From: Planctomycetota bacterium
Lineage (GTDB): Bacteria > Planctomycetota > UBA1135
DNA length: 8,668 nucleotides
Direction: 5' to 3'
Assembly (NCBI GenBank): GCA_027021325.1
Contig: JALUUN010000419.1
Coordinates: 1-8,668, forward strand
A program made the translations under genes and the position numbers. Numbering within the stretch: position 1 is the stretch's first letter; each line of letters opens with the position of its first letter. Shown in pieces: positions 1 to 7,000 of this stretch. The notes beneath the pieces were generated by a model. It saw only the letters and a list, made by a program, of their open reading frames with translations, did not search any database and was not told where the DNA came from.

Positions 1-676
1 CCCCCTGCCCCGGGGCGAGATCGCCCCGGCGGCGGCCGCCGCCGCCGGATTCGGGATGCTCGGCCTGGCGGCGCTGCTCGCGGCCCTGGTCCTGCCGCCG
101 CTCCGGACGCCGGTCCTCGTCCTCGCGGGCATCGTCCTCCTCTACGACCTGGGCGGGCCCCTGGTCCGCCTCCAGGCCGGCCCCGCCCTCCTGGCCTGCG
201 CCCGGGCCCTGAGCCTGAATCTCGGCGCCGCCGCGATCCTCGGCGGCTTCCTGCCTGCGGTCCGCGAGAACCTCTGGCCGACGGCCTCCTACGCGGTCTA
301 CTTTCTCTTCCTGTCCCGCCTCGCCGCCTCCGAGGAGCGGGGCACGCGTGGGATGCGCGGCCTCTCCTTCGTGCTCATGGCAGCGGCGAGCCCCCTGCTC
401 CTCCTCAACGAGGGCCGGGAGGGAAGCCTTCACCTGCCGCTCCTTCTCCCCGGCTGGGCCCTTCTGGCCGCCGCGCTCGTGCCCCCGGCCTGGCGCGACC
501 GCCACCGGCGCTGGGATCCGGAGCGCGTCCAGGGCGCGGTCCGCCGCGGCCTCGGCGCCGCGCCGGCGGTTCCCGGCCTGGCGCTGCTGGCGCGGGGCGA
601 GCCGGCCGGCGCTCTCGCCGCCGCCGCCGCCGCCGGCCTGGTCCTTCTCCTGGCGCGGCGGCTCCCTCCTTCCTGA
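1..676 (+). CDS. UbiA-family prenyltransferase, C-terminal part (5' end outside window)
   Basis: Integral-membrane prenyltransferase of the UbiA superfamily, which attaches a polyprenyl chain to an aromatic or other acceptor. The frame is open to the left edge (first full codon at base 2), so the start and the first Asp-rich motif are missing; 224 residues are visible. The fragment opens with PLPRGEIAP, matching the RPLPSGxIS motif conserved in this family. It is followed by hydrophobic helices, then ACARALSLNLGA, which resembles the CRxLNxxLGA segment of EboC-like UbiA proteins with Ser where Asn is usual. Next comes YAVYFLFLSRLAASEERG, like the family's Y-x-hydrophobic-LAxxE stretch, and a final helix pair. 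The ATG at 56 is internal to the family alignment and is not taken as the start. The gene converges on the HEAT lipoprotein with 7 bases between stops. The substrate cannot be told; the family call rests on motif recognition. Confidence 0.8.
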   Translation, partial: PLPRGEIAPAAAAAAGFGMLGLAALLAALVLPPLRTPVLVLAGIVLLYDLGGPLVRLQAGPALLACARALSLNLGAAAILGGFLPAVRENLWPTASYAVYFLFLSRLAASEERGTRGMRGLSFVLMAAASPLLLLNEGREGSLHLPLLLPGWALLAAALVPPAWRDRHRRWDPERVQGAVRRGLGAAPAVPGLALLARGEPAGALAAAAAAGLVLLLARRLPPS

Positions 677-683
677 AGACGCC

Positions 684-2387
684 TCAGAAGCGGTCGGCCA
701 GGAAACGGTCGAGGAAGGCCCGGACCTCCGTGCGCGGGGTCCGGTCCCGCACCGCGACGAGAACCGGCAGGGCCTCCTCGGCCAGGGCGCGCGGCAGGTA
801 GATGAAGGCGTCCCGGCGCAGGGCGTCGTGCAGGGCCTCGTCGCGGGCGGCCTGCAGAAGGAAGCTCCGGGCCGTGGGCGAACCGCGCCGGGCGAGGCTC
901 GCCACGGAGGCCAGGGCATCCTGCGCCTCCTGCAGGCCGGCGCCTTCGGCCTCGTGACCGGTCCGGAGCCCGGCCCAGTGGTCCAGGAGGAGGGAAGCGG
1001 CCTCCTCGCCGAAGTTCGCCGCCACCACCAGGGCCCGCCGCCGGATCTCCGGATCCTCCTCGCCCAGGGCCTGGCGCAGGACCGGAAGGGCCGTGGCCGG
1101 ATCGCCGAAGGCGGGGAGCGCCCGGAGGAGGTCGTGGCGGTGATCCCCCGCCGCCCAGGGCCAGCGCCCGGCCAGGATGGCGCCGGCCCGGCGCGGACGC
1201 AGTTCGGGGCGGGCCAGGAGGTTCAGGGCGCGAATCGAGGCCGGCTCCAGAGGGTACTCCCGAAGGGCCCGCAGCCAGGGATCCAGGACCGCATCCCTTC
1301 CTCTCTCGAGAAGCTCGGCGAGGGCACCCGCAGCCACCGCCAGGGAAGGCGAGGCCGCGAGCTCGCGCAGGGCCTCCTCGCCCACGGCTTCTGCCCGGGC
1401 CCGGGGACTGCGCAGGGCCTCGAGAAGGGCCTGCTGCAGGGTCTCCTCGGAGGTGCTGGCCAGGGGCAGGAGAGCCTCCCAGTCGCCGGCGGCCCCGAGG
1501 CTGCGCACGGCGATGGCGCGGGTCGCGGCCGAGGGATGGCGCTCGGCATCGAGGAAGCCCCGCATCTCCTCGACGGCCTCCGGGTGCCCCATCTCCAGGC
1601 ACACCGACAGGGCCTGGGCGCGGAAGACCGGGCCGGTCACCGGTCCGCCCAGAGGGTCGGTCCAGCGCAGGAGGCGTTCGCAGGCCCCGGGATCCTCCTG
1701 GACCAGGAGGGCCCGCCAGATCTCCTGCCACAGAGCGGTGGGGGCCGGCCGGTCGAGTTCCTCCTGCAGGCGTTCCTCCAGCCAGGCCCGCGCCTCCCCG
1801 GTCCCGAAGGCGCCCATGGCCTGGATGAGGGCGCGCCGGGGCGCGAGTTCAGGTTCGCGCTCCCAGTGGCGGGCCAGGAAACCGGCGGTCTCGACGGCGC
1901 GCAGGTCGCGCAGGGCCTCGAGGGCCGTCGTGCGGACCGAGGGGGCGTGGTCCCGCTCCAGGACCTCGAGGACGACGCCGGCGAACTCGGGCCGCCCGCT
2001 GCCGCCGAGGGCCTGAAGGAGGTTGACGAGGGGGGGCTGCGCACGCAGCGGCGGTTCATCCAGGAACGCGCGGATGCGGCGAGCGACGAGCGGCGCGGCC
2101 TCCCGGCGGAAGTGGTGCAGGCGGCTCTGGACGAAGCGCAGCCCGTCGGCCGAGGTCGTGCGGACCAGGTGATCCACGTAGCGCTCGAGGAGGGCCTCGG
2201 GAGCGTCCGCCGGCGGCGGGGTGTAGGGCGGCACCGCCTGCCGCGGGGCAGGAAACCAGTCCGAGGGGCCCGCCGCGGCCGCCGCCTCCCCCGCCTTCGC
2301 TCCCCCGCCGCAGCCCGCGGCCAGACCCGCCAGGAGGAGGACGGCCAGGCGGACGGGCTGCGGGGTCGGGTAGGATCTCCGGGCCAT
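684..2387 (-). CDS. HEAT-repeat lipoprotein
   Basis: Predicted exported lipoprotein of 567 residues built of alpha-helical HEAT-like repeats, probably a protein-interaction scaffold at the envelope; no enzymatic motif is visible. Residues 1-26 form a lipoprotein signal: basic n-region (R3, R4, R13), hydrophobic core LAVLLLAGLAAG, and Cys26 at the end of LAAGC. A Gly/Ala/Pro-rich linker runs to about residue 60. From about 65 to the C-terminus, paired amphipathic helices recur, with signatures such as SVRTTALEALRDL (150-162) and DPEIRRRALVVAANFG (445-460), typical of HEAT/PBS repeats. The frame stays open upstream to another ATG at 2504, but that would put 39 Arg/Pro-rich residues before the signal peptide, so the ATG at 2387 is preferred. 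No strong Shine-Dalgarno sequence precedes it. The start codon overlaps that of the divergent dus gene. The specific role is unknown. Confidence 0.85.
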   Translation of the reverse strand: MARRSYPTPQPVRLAVLLLAGLAAGCGGGAKAGEAAAAAGPSDWFPAPRQAVPPYTPPPADAPEALLERYVDHLVRTTSADGLRFVQSRLHHFRREAAPLVARRIRAFLDEPPLRAQPPLVNLLQALGGSGRPEFAGVVLEVLERDHAPSVRTTALEALRDLRAVETAGFLARHWEREPELAPRRALIQAMGAFGTGEARAWLEERLQEELDRPAPTALWQEIWRALLVQEDPGACERLLRWTDPLGGPVTGPVFRAQALSVCLEMGHPEAVEEMRGFLDAERHPSAATRAIAVRSLGAAGDWEALLPLASTSEETLQQALLEALRSPRARAEAVGEEALRELAASPSLAVAAGALAELLERGRDAVLDPWLRALREYPLEPASIRALNLLARPELRPRRAGAILAGRWPWAAGDHRHDLLRALPAFGDPATALPVLRQALGEEDPEIRRRALVVAANFGEEAASLLLDHWAGLRTGHEAEGAGLQEAQDALASVASLARRGSPTARSFLLQAARDEALHDALRRDAFIYLPRALAEEALPVLVAVRDRTPRTEVRAFLDRFLADRF

Positions 2388-2398
2388 GGCGGACCATA
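2371..2398. promoter_or_regulatory. Candidate divergent start region: two -10-like hexamers around overlapping start codons
   Basis: TAGGAT at 2371-2376 on the plus strand lies 9 bases before the dus ATG. TATGGT, read on the minus strand from 2398 to 2393 and preceded by GG, lies 5 bases before the lipoprotein ATG. Both fit TAnnnT -10 elements at a distance giving little or no leader RNA. No convincing -35 hexamer is visible for either, and TAGGAT overlaps a possible Shine-Dalgarno AGGA, so this is only a suggestion. Confidence 0.25.
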
Positions 2399-3432
2399 CC
2401 TTCCCGGGTGCCCGCGGTTTCGCGGCGGCCTTGCGGCTGGGCTTCCGGCTCGGCTCCCACGAGCTGCGCCACGGTCTGGCCCTGGCGCCCATGGCCGGCA
2501 ACACGAACCTCGCCTACCGGCGCCTCTGCCGCCGCTTCGGCGCCGAGCTCACGACCACCGAGATGGTCAGCAGCCGCGCCCTGCGCTACGGCGACGAGAA
2601 GAGCCTGCGTCTCCTGGAACGCGGCGACGACGAGGTCCCGGTCGCCGCCCAGATCTTCGGCGCCGATCCCGAGACCCTGGCCTGCGCGGCGCAGGAAGTC
2701 GAGCGGCGCGGCTTCCATGCCGTGGACCTGAACGTCGGCTGTCCGGTTCCGAAGATCACCGGCTGCGGCGGCGGCTCGGCGCTGCTGCGCGAGCCGGATC
2801 TCGCCGCCCGCTGCGTCGAGGCCATGGTGCGGGCGGTCTCGATCCCGGTCACCGTCAAGATCCGTGCCGGCTGGGACGACCGCGACCGCAACGCTCCGGC
2901 CTTCGCCCGGCGCATGGAGGAGGCCGGAGCCCGGGCGGTCACGGTCCACGGGCGCACGCGCGAGCAGAAGTACCAGGGCCTCGCCGACCGCGAGCTCATC
3001 GCCGAGGTGGCGCGCTCGGTCGCCATCCCGGTGGTCGGCAACGGCGACGTGGTGGACGCCGCCTCGGGTCTGGACCTGGCACGGCGCGACGTGGCCGGCG
3101 TCGCCGTCGGCCGCGGAGCCCTGGGCCGGCCCTGGATCTTCCGCGAGCTGCGGGCCGCCTTCGAGGGCCGGCCGGTCCCCGCGGCCCCGGGCCTGGAGGA
3201 GCGCCTGGAGCTCCTGCGCGAGCTCGGACACGGCGTCTGCGGCCTCTACGGCGAGACCATCGGCATGAAGATCATGCGGCGCCTGGCCGCCGACTTCCTG
3301 AAGGGCATGCCCGGAGCGCCGGCCCTGCGCCGCTCCTGCAATCGCCTGACGGCCCTCCAGGACCTGGAGGTCCTGCTCCGTCAGGCTCTGGAGGCACCGC
3401 CGGCGCAAGCGCGGGCCGGCGCGGCGGCCTGA
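2386..3432 (+). CDS. dusB: tRNA-dihydrouridine synthase, DusB-like
   Basis: FMN-dependent reductase of 348 residues that converts specific uridines of tRNA to dihydrouridine in the cytoplasm. Family motifs appear in order: LAPMAGNTNLAYRRLC (33-48, FMN-binding start of the TIM barrel), TEMVSS (58-63), QIFG (89-92), DLNVGCPVPK (114-123) with the catalytic Cys119, VKIRAGW (157-163) with Lys158, the HGRTREQKYQGLAD block (188-201), PVVGNGDV (215-222) and GVAVGRGALGRPWIF (238-252) for the FMN phosphate. A C-terminal helical domain follows. Length is normal for the family. An in-frame TAG at 2371-2373 makes the ATG at 2386 the first possible ATG. AGGA at 2372-2375 could act as a ribosome site 10 bases upstream, or the same bases (TAGGAT) could be a -10 element. 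DusB is chosen as the common bacterial type; the exact target uridine is inferred only. Confidence 0.95.
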   Translation: MADHTFPGARGFAAALRLGFRLGSHELRHGLALAPMAGNTNLAYRRLCRRFGAELTTTEMVSSRALRYGDEKSLRLLERGDDEVPVAAQIFGADPETLACAAQEVERRGFHAVDLNVGCPVPKITGCGGGSALLREPDLAARCVEAMVRAVSIPVTVKIRAGWDDRDRNAPAFARRMEEAGARAVTVHGRTREQKYQGLADRELIAEVARSVAIPVVGNGDVVDAASGLDLARRDVAGVAVGRGALGRPWIFRELRAAFEGRPVPAAPGLEERLELLRELGHGVCGLYGETIGMKIMRRLAADFLKGMPGAPALRRSCNRLTALQDLEVLLRQALEAPPAQARAGAAA

Positions 3433-3444
3433 GGCCTCCGCACC

Positions 3445-5025
3445 TCAGTCCGCCGGCAGGTCCCGGGGCTCGAAGTCCTCCAGGGGTTCGAGATCCGGGA
3501 TCGTTCCATCCCAGCCCAGGCCGCGCACGGTGTTCAGACGGCTCCAGGCCTTGGCGAAGGCGAACTTCGACTGCTGCTCGGCGGTGAGGGCGTTGATCAG
3601 ATCCTCCTGGAACTGGAGGACCTGGAAGTTCGTCGAGGCGCCCTCCTCCAGGCGCCGCTGCTCGGCGTCGAGCTGCCGCCGGGCAACCTCGCTGGCCTTG
3701 GCGTTGACCTTCACCTGCTCGGCCAGGAAGTTCAGGTTGCGCACCGCGTCCCGGACCTCGACCTGGATGTCCCGCTCCAGATCGTGGAGCCGGCGCAGGG
3801 CGAGGAAGTAGCCGATCCGCGCCTGCTGCTCGGCGCCACGGGCGGTGCGGTTGCCCAGGGGCACTTCGAAGCTCAGGCCGAGGGACCATCCGGCGGAGAC
3901 GAAGTCGAAGACCGGGTTGAAGGCATCGCCTACCTGGGCGTCGAGGCCCGAGCTGGTGATGCTGCCGTTCAGGTCCAGGCTCGGCAGGAGGTTGCGCCGC
4001 GCCACTTCCCAGTCGAGGCGCGACTGCTCGACGTCCACCCGGGCCTGGCGCAGGTCCGCGCGCCACTTCCGGGCCTCCTCCCAGGCGACGCGCCAGTCCA
4101 TCTCGACCGGCTCGGGCGCCGGCGGTTCGCTCACCGGCAGCAGCGCCAGTTCCCACTCCTCGGTCTCCTGGAGCCGGAAGACCAGGTTGCGCAGGGCGTC
4201 CTCGGCCTGACGCAGGCTGTTCCGCGCCGAGAGCAGGGCTCCGGCCCGGGAGGCGATGTCGGCCTCGGCCTGAACCACGTCCACCTGGGCCACGGTGCCG
4301 GCACGGTAGCGCGCCAGGGTGACGTCGCGCAGCTCCATGCCGAGTTCCAGGCTGAACTCCTTGACCTCGACGTCGCGCAGGGCGAAGGCGAGATCCCAGT
4401 AGGCGTCCACGGCCGCCTGCAGGGTCTGGACCTGGGTGTGGCGCAGGCCCGCCAGGTTGCGGTCGAAGCCGAGTTCGGCGCTCCGCAGGTTGCGGGTGGC
4501 GTTGAGCTCCCAGGCGCCGCGCAGAAGCGGCTGCGTCAGGGTCAGGGTGCCGGCAACGTCGGACTGAGGGTTGATCCCGAAGAAGTTGACCGGCTGGTTG
4601 TCCTCGGTGTAGGACTCGGTGAAGGTCGCCGACAGGGTTCCTCCCGAGACCAGGAGCTGGCTCAGGCCCTGGCTGGCCCGCCAGGTCCGCGCGTGGACCT
4701 TGGGAACCCCGTCGAAGAGACCGCCGGCCGTCGGCACCTCGCTGTAGGTGAAGCTCAGGTCGCCGTTCAGCAGGGGGTCGAAGGCGCCCTCGGCGGACTC
4801 CACGGCGCCCAGGTCGGCCAGGTTCTGCAGGTGCGCCTGGCGGATGGCCGGCGCGTTCTCGACAGCCAGACGGACCACGTCCTCGAGGCGCAGGGGCAGT
4901 TCGCGACGCGTGTCCCGCACCGCCAGGAGATCGGGCAGACCGGGGACCGGCTCGTAGGCTCTCTCCCCGGGTTCCTGGAGGGAGGGCGCGCACAGAAGGG
5001 CGGCGAGGAGGAAGGCTGCGGGCAT
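3445..5025 (-). CDS. TolC-family outer-membrane efflux channel
   Basis: Outer-membrane protein of 526 residues of the TolC/OEP family, which forms trimeric beta-barrel plus alpha-tunnel exit ducts for efflux pumps or type I secretion. The N-terminus is a short signal peptide (hydrophobic residues 4-16, cut probably near 17-18). LPLRLEDVVRLAVENAPAI (43-61) is the usual start of the first OEP helix. The first repeat has LTQPLLRG (163-170) and YRAGTVAQVDVVQAEADI (240-257); the second has FEVPLGNRTARG (386-397) and EEGASTNFQVLQFQEDL (460-476). Barrel strands are likely near 85-165 and 350-390. The ATG at 5025 lacks a good ribosome site and a basic n-region. An in-frame CTG at 5064 would add an Arg-rich n-region, so the start is uncertain. 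No adaptor or inner-membrane pump gene lies in the window. It ends 12 bases from the convergent dus stop. Confidence 0.93.
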   Translation of the reverse strand: MPAAFLLAALLCAPSLQEPGERAYEPVPGLPDLLAVRDTRRELPLRLEDVVRLAVENAPAIRQAHLQNLADLGAVESAEGAFDPLLNGDLSFTYSEVPTAGGLFDGVPKVHARTWRASQGLSQLLVSGGTLSATFTESYTEDNQPVNFFGINPQSDVAGTLTLTQPLLRGAWELNATRNLRSAELGFDRNLAGLRHTQVQTLQAAVDAYWDLAFALRDVEVKEFSLELGMELRDVTLARYRAGTVAQVDVVQAEADIASRAGALLSARNSLRQAEDALRNLVFRLQETEEWELALLPVSEPPAPEPVEMDWRVAWEEARKWRADLRQARVDVEQSRLDWEVARRNLLPSLDLNGSITSSGLDAQVGDAFNPVFDFVSAGWSLGLSFEVPLGNRTARGAEQQARIGYFLALRRLHDLERDIQVEVRDAVRNLNFLAEQVKVNAKASEVARRQLDAEQRRLEEGASTNFQVLQFQEDLINALTAEQQSKFAFAKAWSRLNTVRGLGWDGTIPDLEPLEDFEPRDLPAD

Positions 5026-5065
5026 GGCGCCGTGACGGCGGCGGGGATGCGTCCGGGCGGCCAGC

Positions 5066-5713
5066 CTAGCGGCGCGATCCCTCGGATCCGAGAGCGCCGC
5101 CTTCCCGAAGACGGTTCTTCAGGGCCTGGACCCGCTCGCGCGTGCGCCCTTCCGGAAGGGCCTCCAGGACCGGGTCGAACTGCTCGGGCAGCAGCCGCCG
5201 GCGGACCTCCGGGAAGCGCTCCCGGAACAGGCGCTCCAGTTCGGCGAGGGCGCGACCGCGGATCCACGGATCCTCGGAACGCAGGCGCGTGAGGTAGAGC
5301 CGCAGATAGGCGGCGCCCCGGGAGGGCTCGGTCAGGATGCGCAGCCGCCAGACGTCCCGGAACCAGGCGAGACGACGCTCGAAGCCCGGCGAGCGGCTGG
5401 AGACCCGGCCCTGGAGACGGTGGTGCCATCCGTCGGGAGGCGGATCCTCCAGGAACAGGAGCTGGAGATCCCCGGGCCGACTCCGGTCCCGGCTGGAACT
5501 CAGGTAGGCGACCCGCCCGCCGGGACGGAGCGAGCCGCGGAAACGCTCCTTCACCTTCAAGGTGATGCGCTGCCCCACCGGCGCCAGGAAATCCACCTCC
5601 GCCACCTCGGCCAGGACCACCTGGTCCGCGGCCTCCGCGGCCGGCAGGAGGTCACTCCAGGGGGCCGGCTCCTGGCCCGCCACCAGGGCGAGGAAGCAGA
5701 GGAGGAAAGCCAT
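5066..5713 (-). CDS. Small exported protein of unknown function with HEAT-like C-terminus
   Basis: I do not recognise a named family. The 215-residue product begins with a hydrophobic signal-like segment (MAFLLCFLALVAG) followed by QEPAP, so it is probably exported; there is no lipobox Cys. Residues 29-90 look like a beta-rich domain: ADQVVLAEVAEVDFL, then ITLKVKERFRGSL, then LQLLFLED. That order (strand, kV-x-x-x-x-rG, LlFL) recalls small OB/TIMP-like domains of secreted bacterial proteins, an inference from pattern only. Residues 135-165 include DPWIRGRALAELERLF, which resembles one HEAT-type helix pair, and the tail is Arg/Glu-rich. An in-frame TAG at 5731-5729 makes the ATG at 5713 the first possible ATG. 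It lies 40 bases after the anti-sigma gene and 40 bases before the TolC-family gene, so it is likely part of their operon. Confidence 0.75.
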   Translation of the reverse strand: MAFLLCFLALVAGQEPAPWSDLLPAAEAADQVVLAEVAEVDFLAPVGQRITLKVKERFRGSLRPGGRVAYLSSSRDRSRPGDLQLLFLEDPPPDGWHHRLQGRVSSRSPGFERRLAWFRDVWRLRILTEPSRGAAYLRLYLTRLRSEDPWIRGRALAELERLFRERFPEVRRRLLPEQFDPVLEALPEGRTRERVQALKNRLREGGALGSEGSRR

Positions 5714-5753
5714 GGCCGGAGGGCCATCCTACCGGCGCACGGGGGCGGAGAGC

Positions 5754-6467
5754 TCAGCCCTCCAGGAGCTCCATCCAGCCGCGGAGCAGCCGGCGCGTCT
5801 CGCTTCCCTCCGCTGCCGCCCTCCAGAGCTCCTCCACCCGCTGCAGGAGCTCGGCGGGCACCGGCCGGGTGTCGCCGCTCTCCAGTCTGCGCTCCAGTTC
5901 CCGGGCCAGGGCCTCGGGTGCCGCCCGGCTCCAGTCGAGGTCGGGTGCTTCCAGGTCCAGGGAGCGGAGACCGCCGTGTTCCTGGCGCCAGCGCGCCGCC
6001 GCCCGCGCCAGGCGGTTGCTCACCTCCAGGGAGCGCAGCCAGGCCTCCCTCGCCGCGGGCCCGGGCCCCAGGATCTCCTCGAGATCCGGGACCTCCGGCA
6101 CCACCTCGGGCGCCGCCTCCGGAGGCTCGGCCTCGACGCCGGGACGGGGCGCCGGCGGCTCCCAGCGGATCACCGGGCCGCGCTCGCCCCCCGGCCCCTG
6201 GAGGAGGACGACGGCCGCAACCACCGGCACGGCACCGGTCAGCAGCACCAGGAGTCCGGCCGCCAGGCGCAGGACCGCATTGCGCCGGAGGGCGTCCCGC
6301 AGGCTCCAGACCGGAGCCTCGCGGGCGGCGCGCAGGCGCGCCAGGAAATCGGGCGGCAGCGGCGGATCCGGGCAGGCCGCCTGCAGATGCCCGGCCAGGG
6401 CCTCGAGCTCCCGGGCCTCCTCGGGCCCGGTCTCGGCCGGCAGGTCCAGACGCCAAGCTTCCTTCAT
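5754..6467 (-). CDS. Putative membrane anti-sigma factor
   Basis: The 237-residue product has a cytoplasmic N-terminus (1-65), one strong membrane helix (about 66-89, LRLAAGLLVLLTGAVPVVAAVVLL), a Pro/Glu-rich linker (about 92-135) and a C-terminal, presumably periplasmic, helical domain (136-237). This layout, directly after an ECF sigma gene, is that of a membrane anti-sigma factor that holds the sigma until an envelope signal releases it. The usual zinc anti-sigma motif His-x3-Cys-x2-Cys is absent: only H27 and C32 remain, four residues apart. The sequence PLPPDFLARLRAARE (37-51) is typical of the cytoplasmic part of such proteins. The start chosen is the ATG at 6467, which overlaps the sigma stop in ATGA and has GGAGGAGG just upstream (6476-6469); an ATG seven codons earlier is less likely. 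Role is inferred from architecture and position. Confidence 0.75.
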   Translation of the reverse strand: MKEAWRLDLPAETGPEEARELEALAGHLQAACPDPPLPPDFLARLRAAREAPVWSLRDALRRNAVLRLAAGLLVLLTGAVPVVAAVVLLQGPGGERGPVIRWEPPAPRPGVEAEPPEAAPEVVPEVPDLEEILGPGPAAREAWLRSLEVSNRLARAAARWRQEHGGLRSLDLEAPDLDWSRAAPEALARELERRLESGDTRPVPAELLQRVEELWRAAAEGSETRRLLRGWMELLEG

Positions 6468-7000
6468 GCCTCCTCCAGGTCCGGGCATTCCTCCCGCAGA
6501 CGGCGCAGGGCGTAGAAGACGCGGGACTTCACGGTGCCCTCCGGGATGCCGAGGATGCCCGCCACCTCCCGGTAGGGCAGGCGCTGAAGCACGGCGAGCT
6601 CCAGGAGTTCCCGGGTGTCCTCGGGCAGGGCGGCCAGGGCGAAGCGGACGGCGGAGGCCCGGTCCCCCCGCTCGGCGCGCTCGCGCGGCCCCTCTCCGGG
6701 GTCCGGAAGTTCCGGGTCCGGTTCCAGGGACGCCGCCGGCCGGCGCCGCCGGCGGTGGTCGATCCAGAGGTTGCGGGCGATGCGCAGCAGCCAGGCGTCC
6801 GCCCGGCCCGAGGGCCGGTAGCGGTCGATGCGCTGGAGGACACGGAGGAAGACATCCTGGACGAGATCCTCGGCGAGGCCCGGGGGGGCCCCCAGGCGCC
6901 GGAAGAAGCCGAGGAGACGGGGCCCCATGTCCTGGACGACCTCCTCGAAGGCCTCCGGGTCGCCGGCCTGGAAGCGGCGCAGCCGATCCTCGCCGGTCAT
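6464..7000 (-). CDS. ECF-family RNA polymerase sigma factor
   Basis: Group 4 (extracytoplasmic function) sigma-70 factor of 178 residues that directs RNA polymerase to a specific promoter set. Region 2 spans about 19-86, with DLVQDVFLRVLQ (45-56, core binding) and DAWLLRIARNLWIDHRRR (68-85, -10 recognition). A Pro/Glu-rich linker (87-114) has no region 3. Region 4 spans about 115-172, with LPEDTRELLEL and the helix-turn-helix LPYREVAGILGIPEGTVKSR (141-160) for -35 recognition. The ATG at 7000 follows GAGGG at 7010-7006 and matches the normal family start; a GTG two codons upstream is possible. The frame is open far upstream through tsaE, but that part has no sigma homology. The stop overlaps the anti-sigma start by four bases, implying translational coupling. 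A possible auto-regulated promoter lies upstream. Confidence 0.95.
   Translation of the reverse strand: MTGEDRLRRFQAGDPEAFEEVVQDMGPRLLGFFRRLGAPPGLAEDLVQDVFLRVLQRIDRYRPSGRADAWLLRIARNLWIDHRRRRRPAASLEPDPELPDPGEGPRERAERGDRASAVRFALAALPEDTRELLELAVLQRLPYREVAGILGIPEGTVKSRVFYALRRLREECPDLEEA

Noticed and set aside
674..687. CTGA...TCAG inverted repeat between the prenyltransferase and lipoprotein stops
   Set aside because: Two facing TGA stops give three of the four pairs automatically; the stem is too short to mean anything.
2388..2504. A longer lipoprotein starting at the ATG at 2504
   Set aside because: It would bury the signal peptide 39 residues inside the protein; the start at 2387 gives a normal lipoprotein signal.
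348..3587. A very long plus-strand open frame (1079 codons)
   Set aside because: It crosses three genes with clear signatures in other frames and its product is low-complexity Gly/Arg/Pro/Ala. Long chance frames are expected in such GC-rich DNA.
3784..5292. A 502-codon plus-strand open frame opposite the TolC-family gene
   Set aside because: The product has no recognisable domain and is Gly/Gln/Val-rich; the minus strand carries both OEP repeats in the same span.
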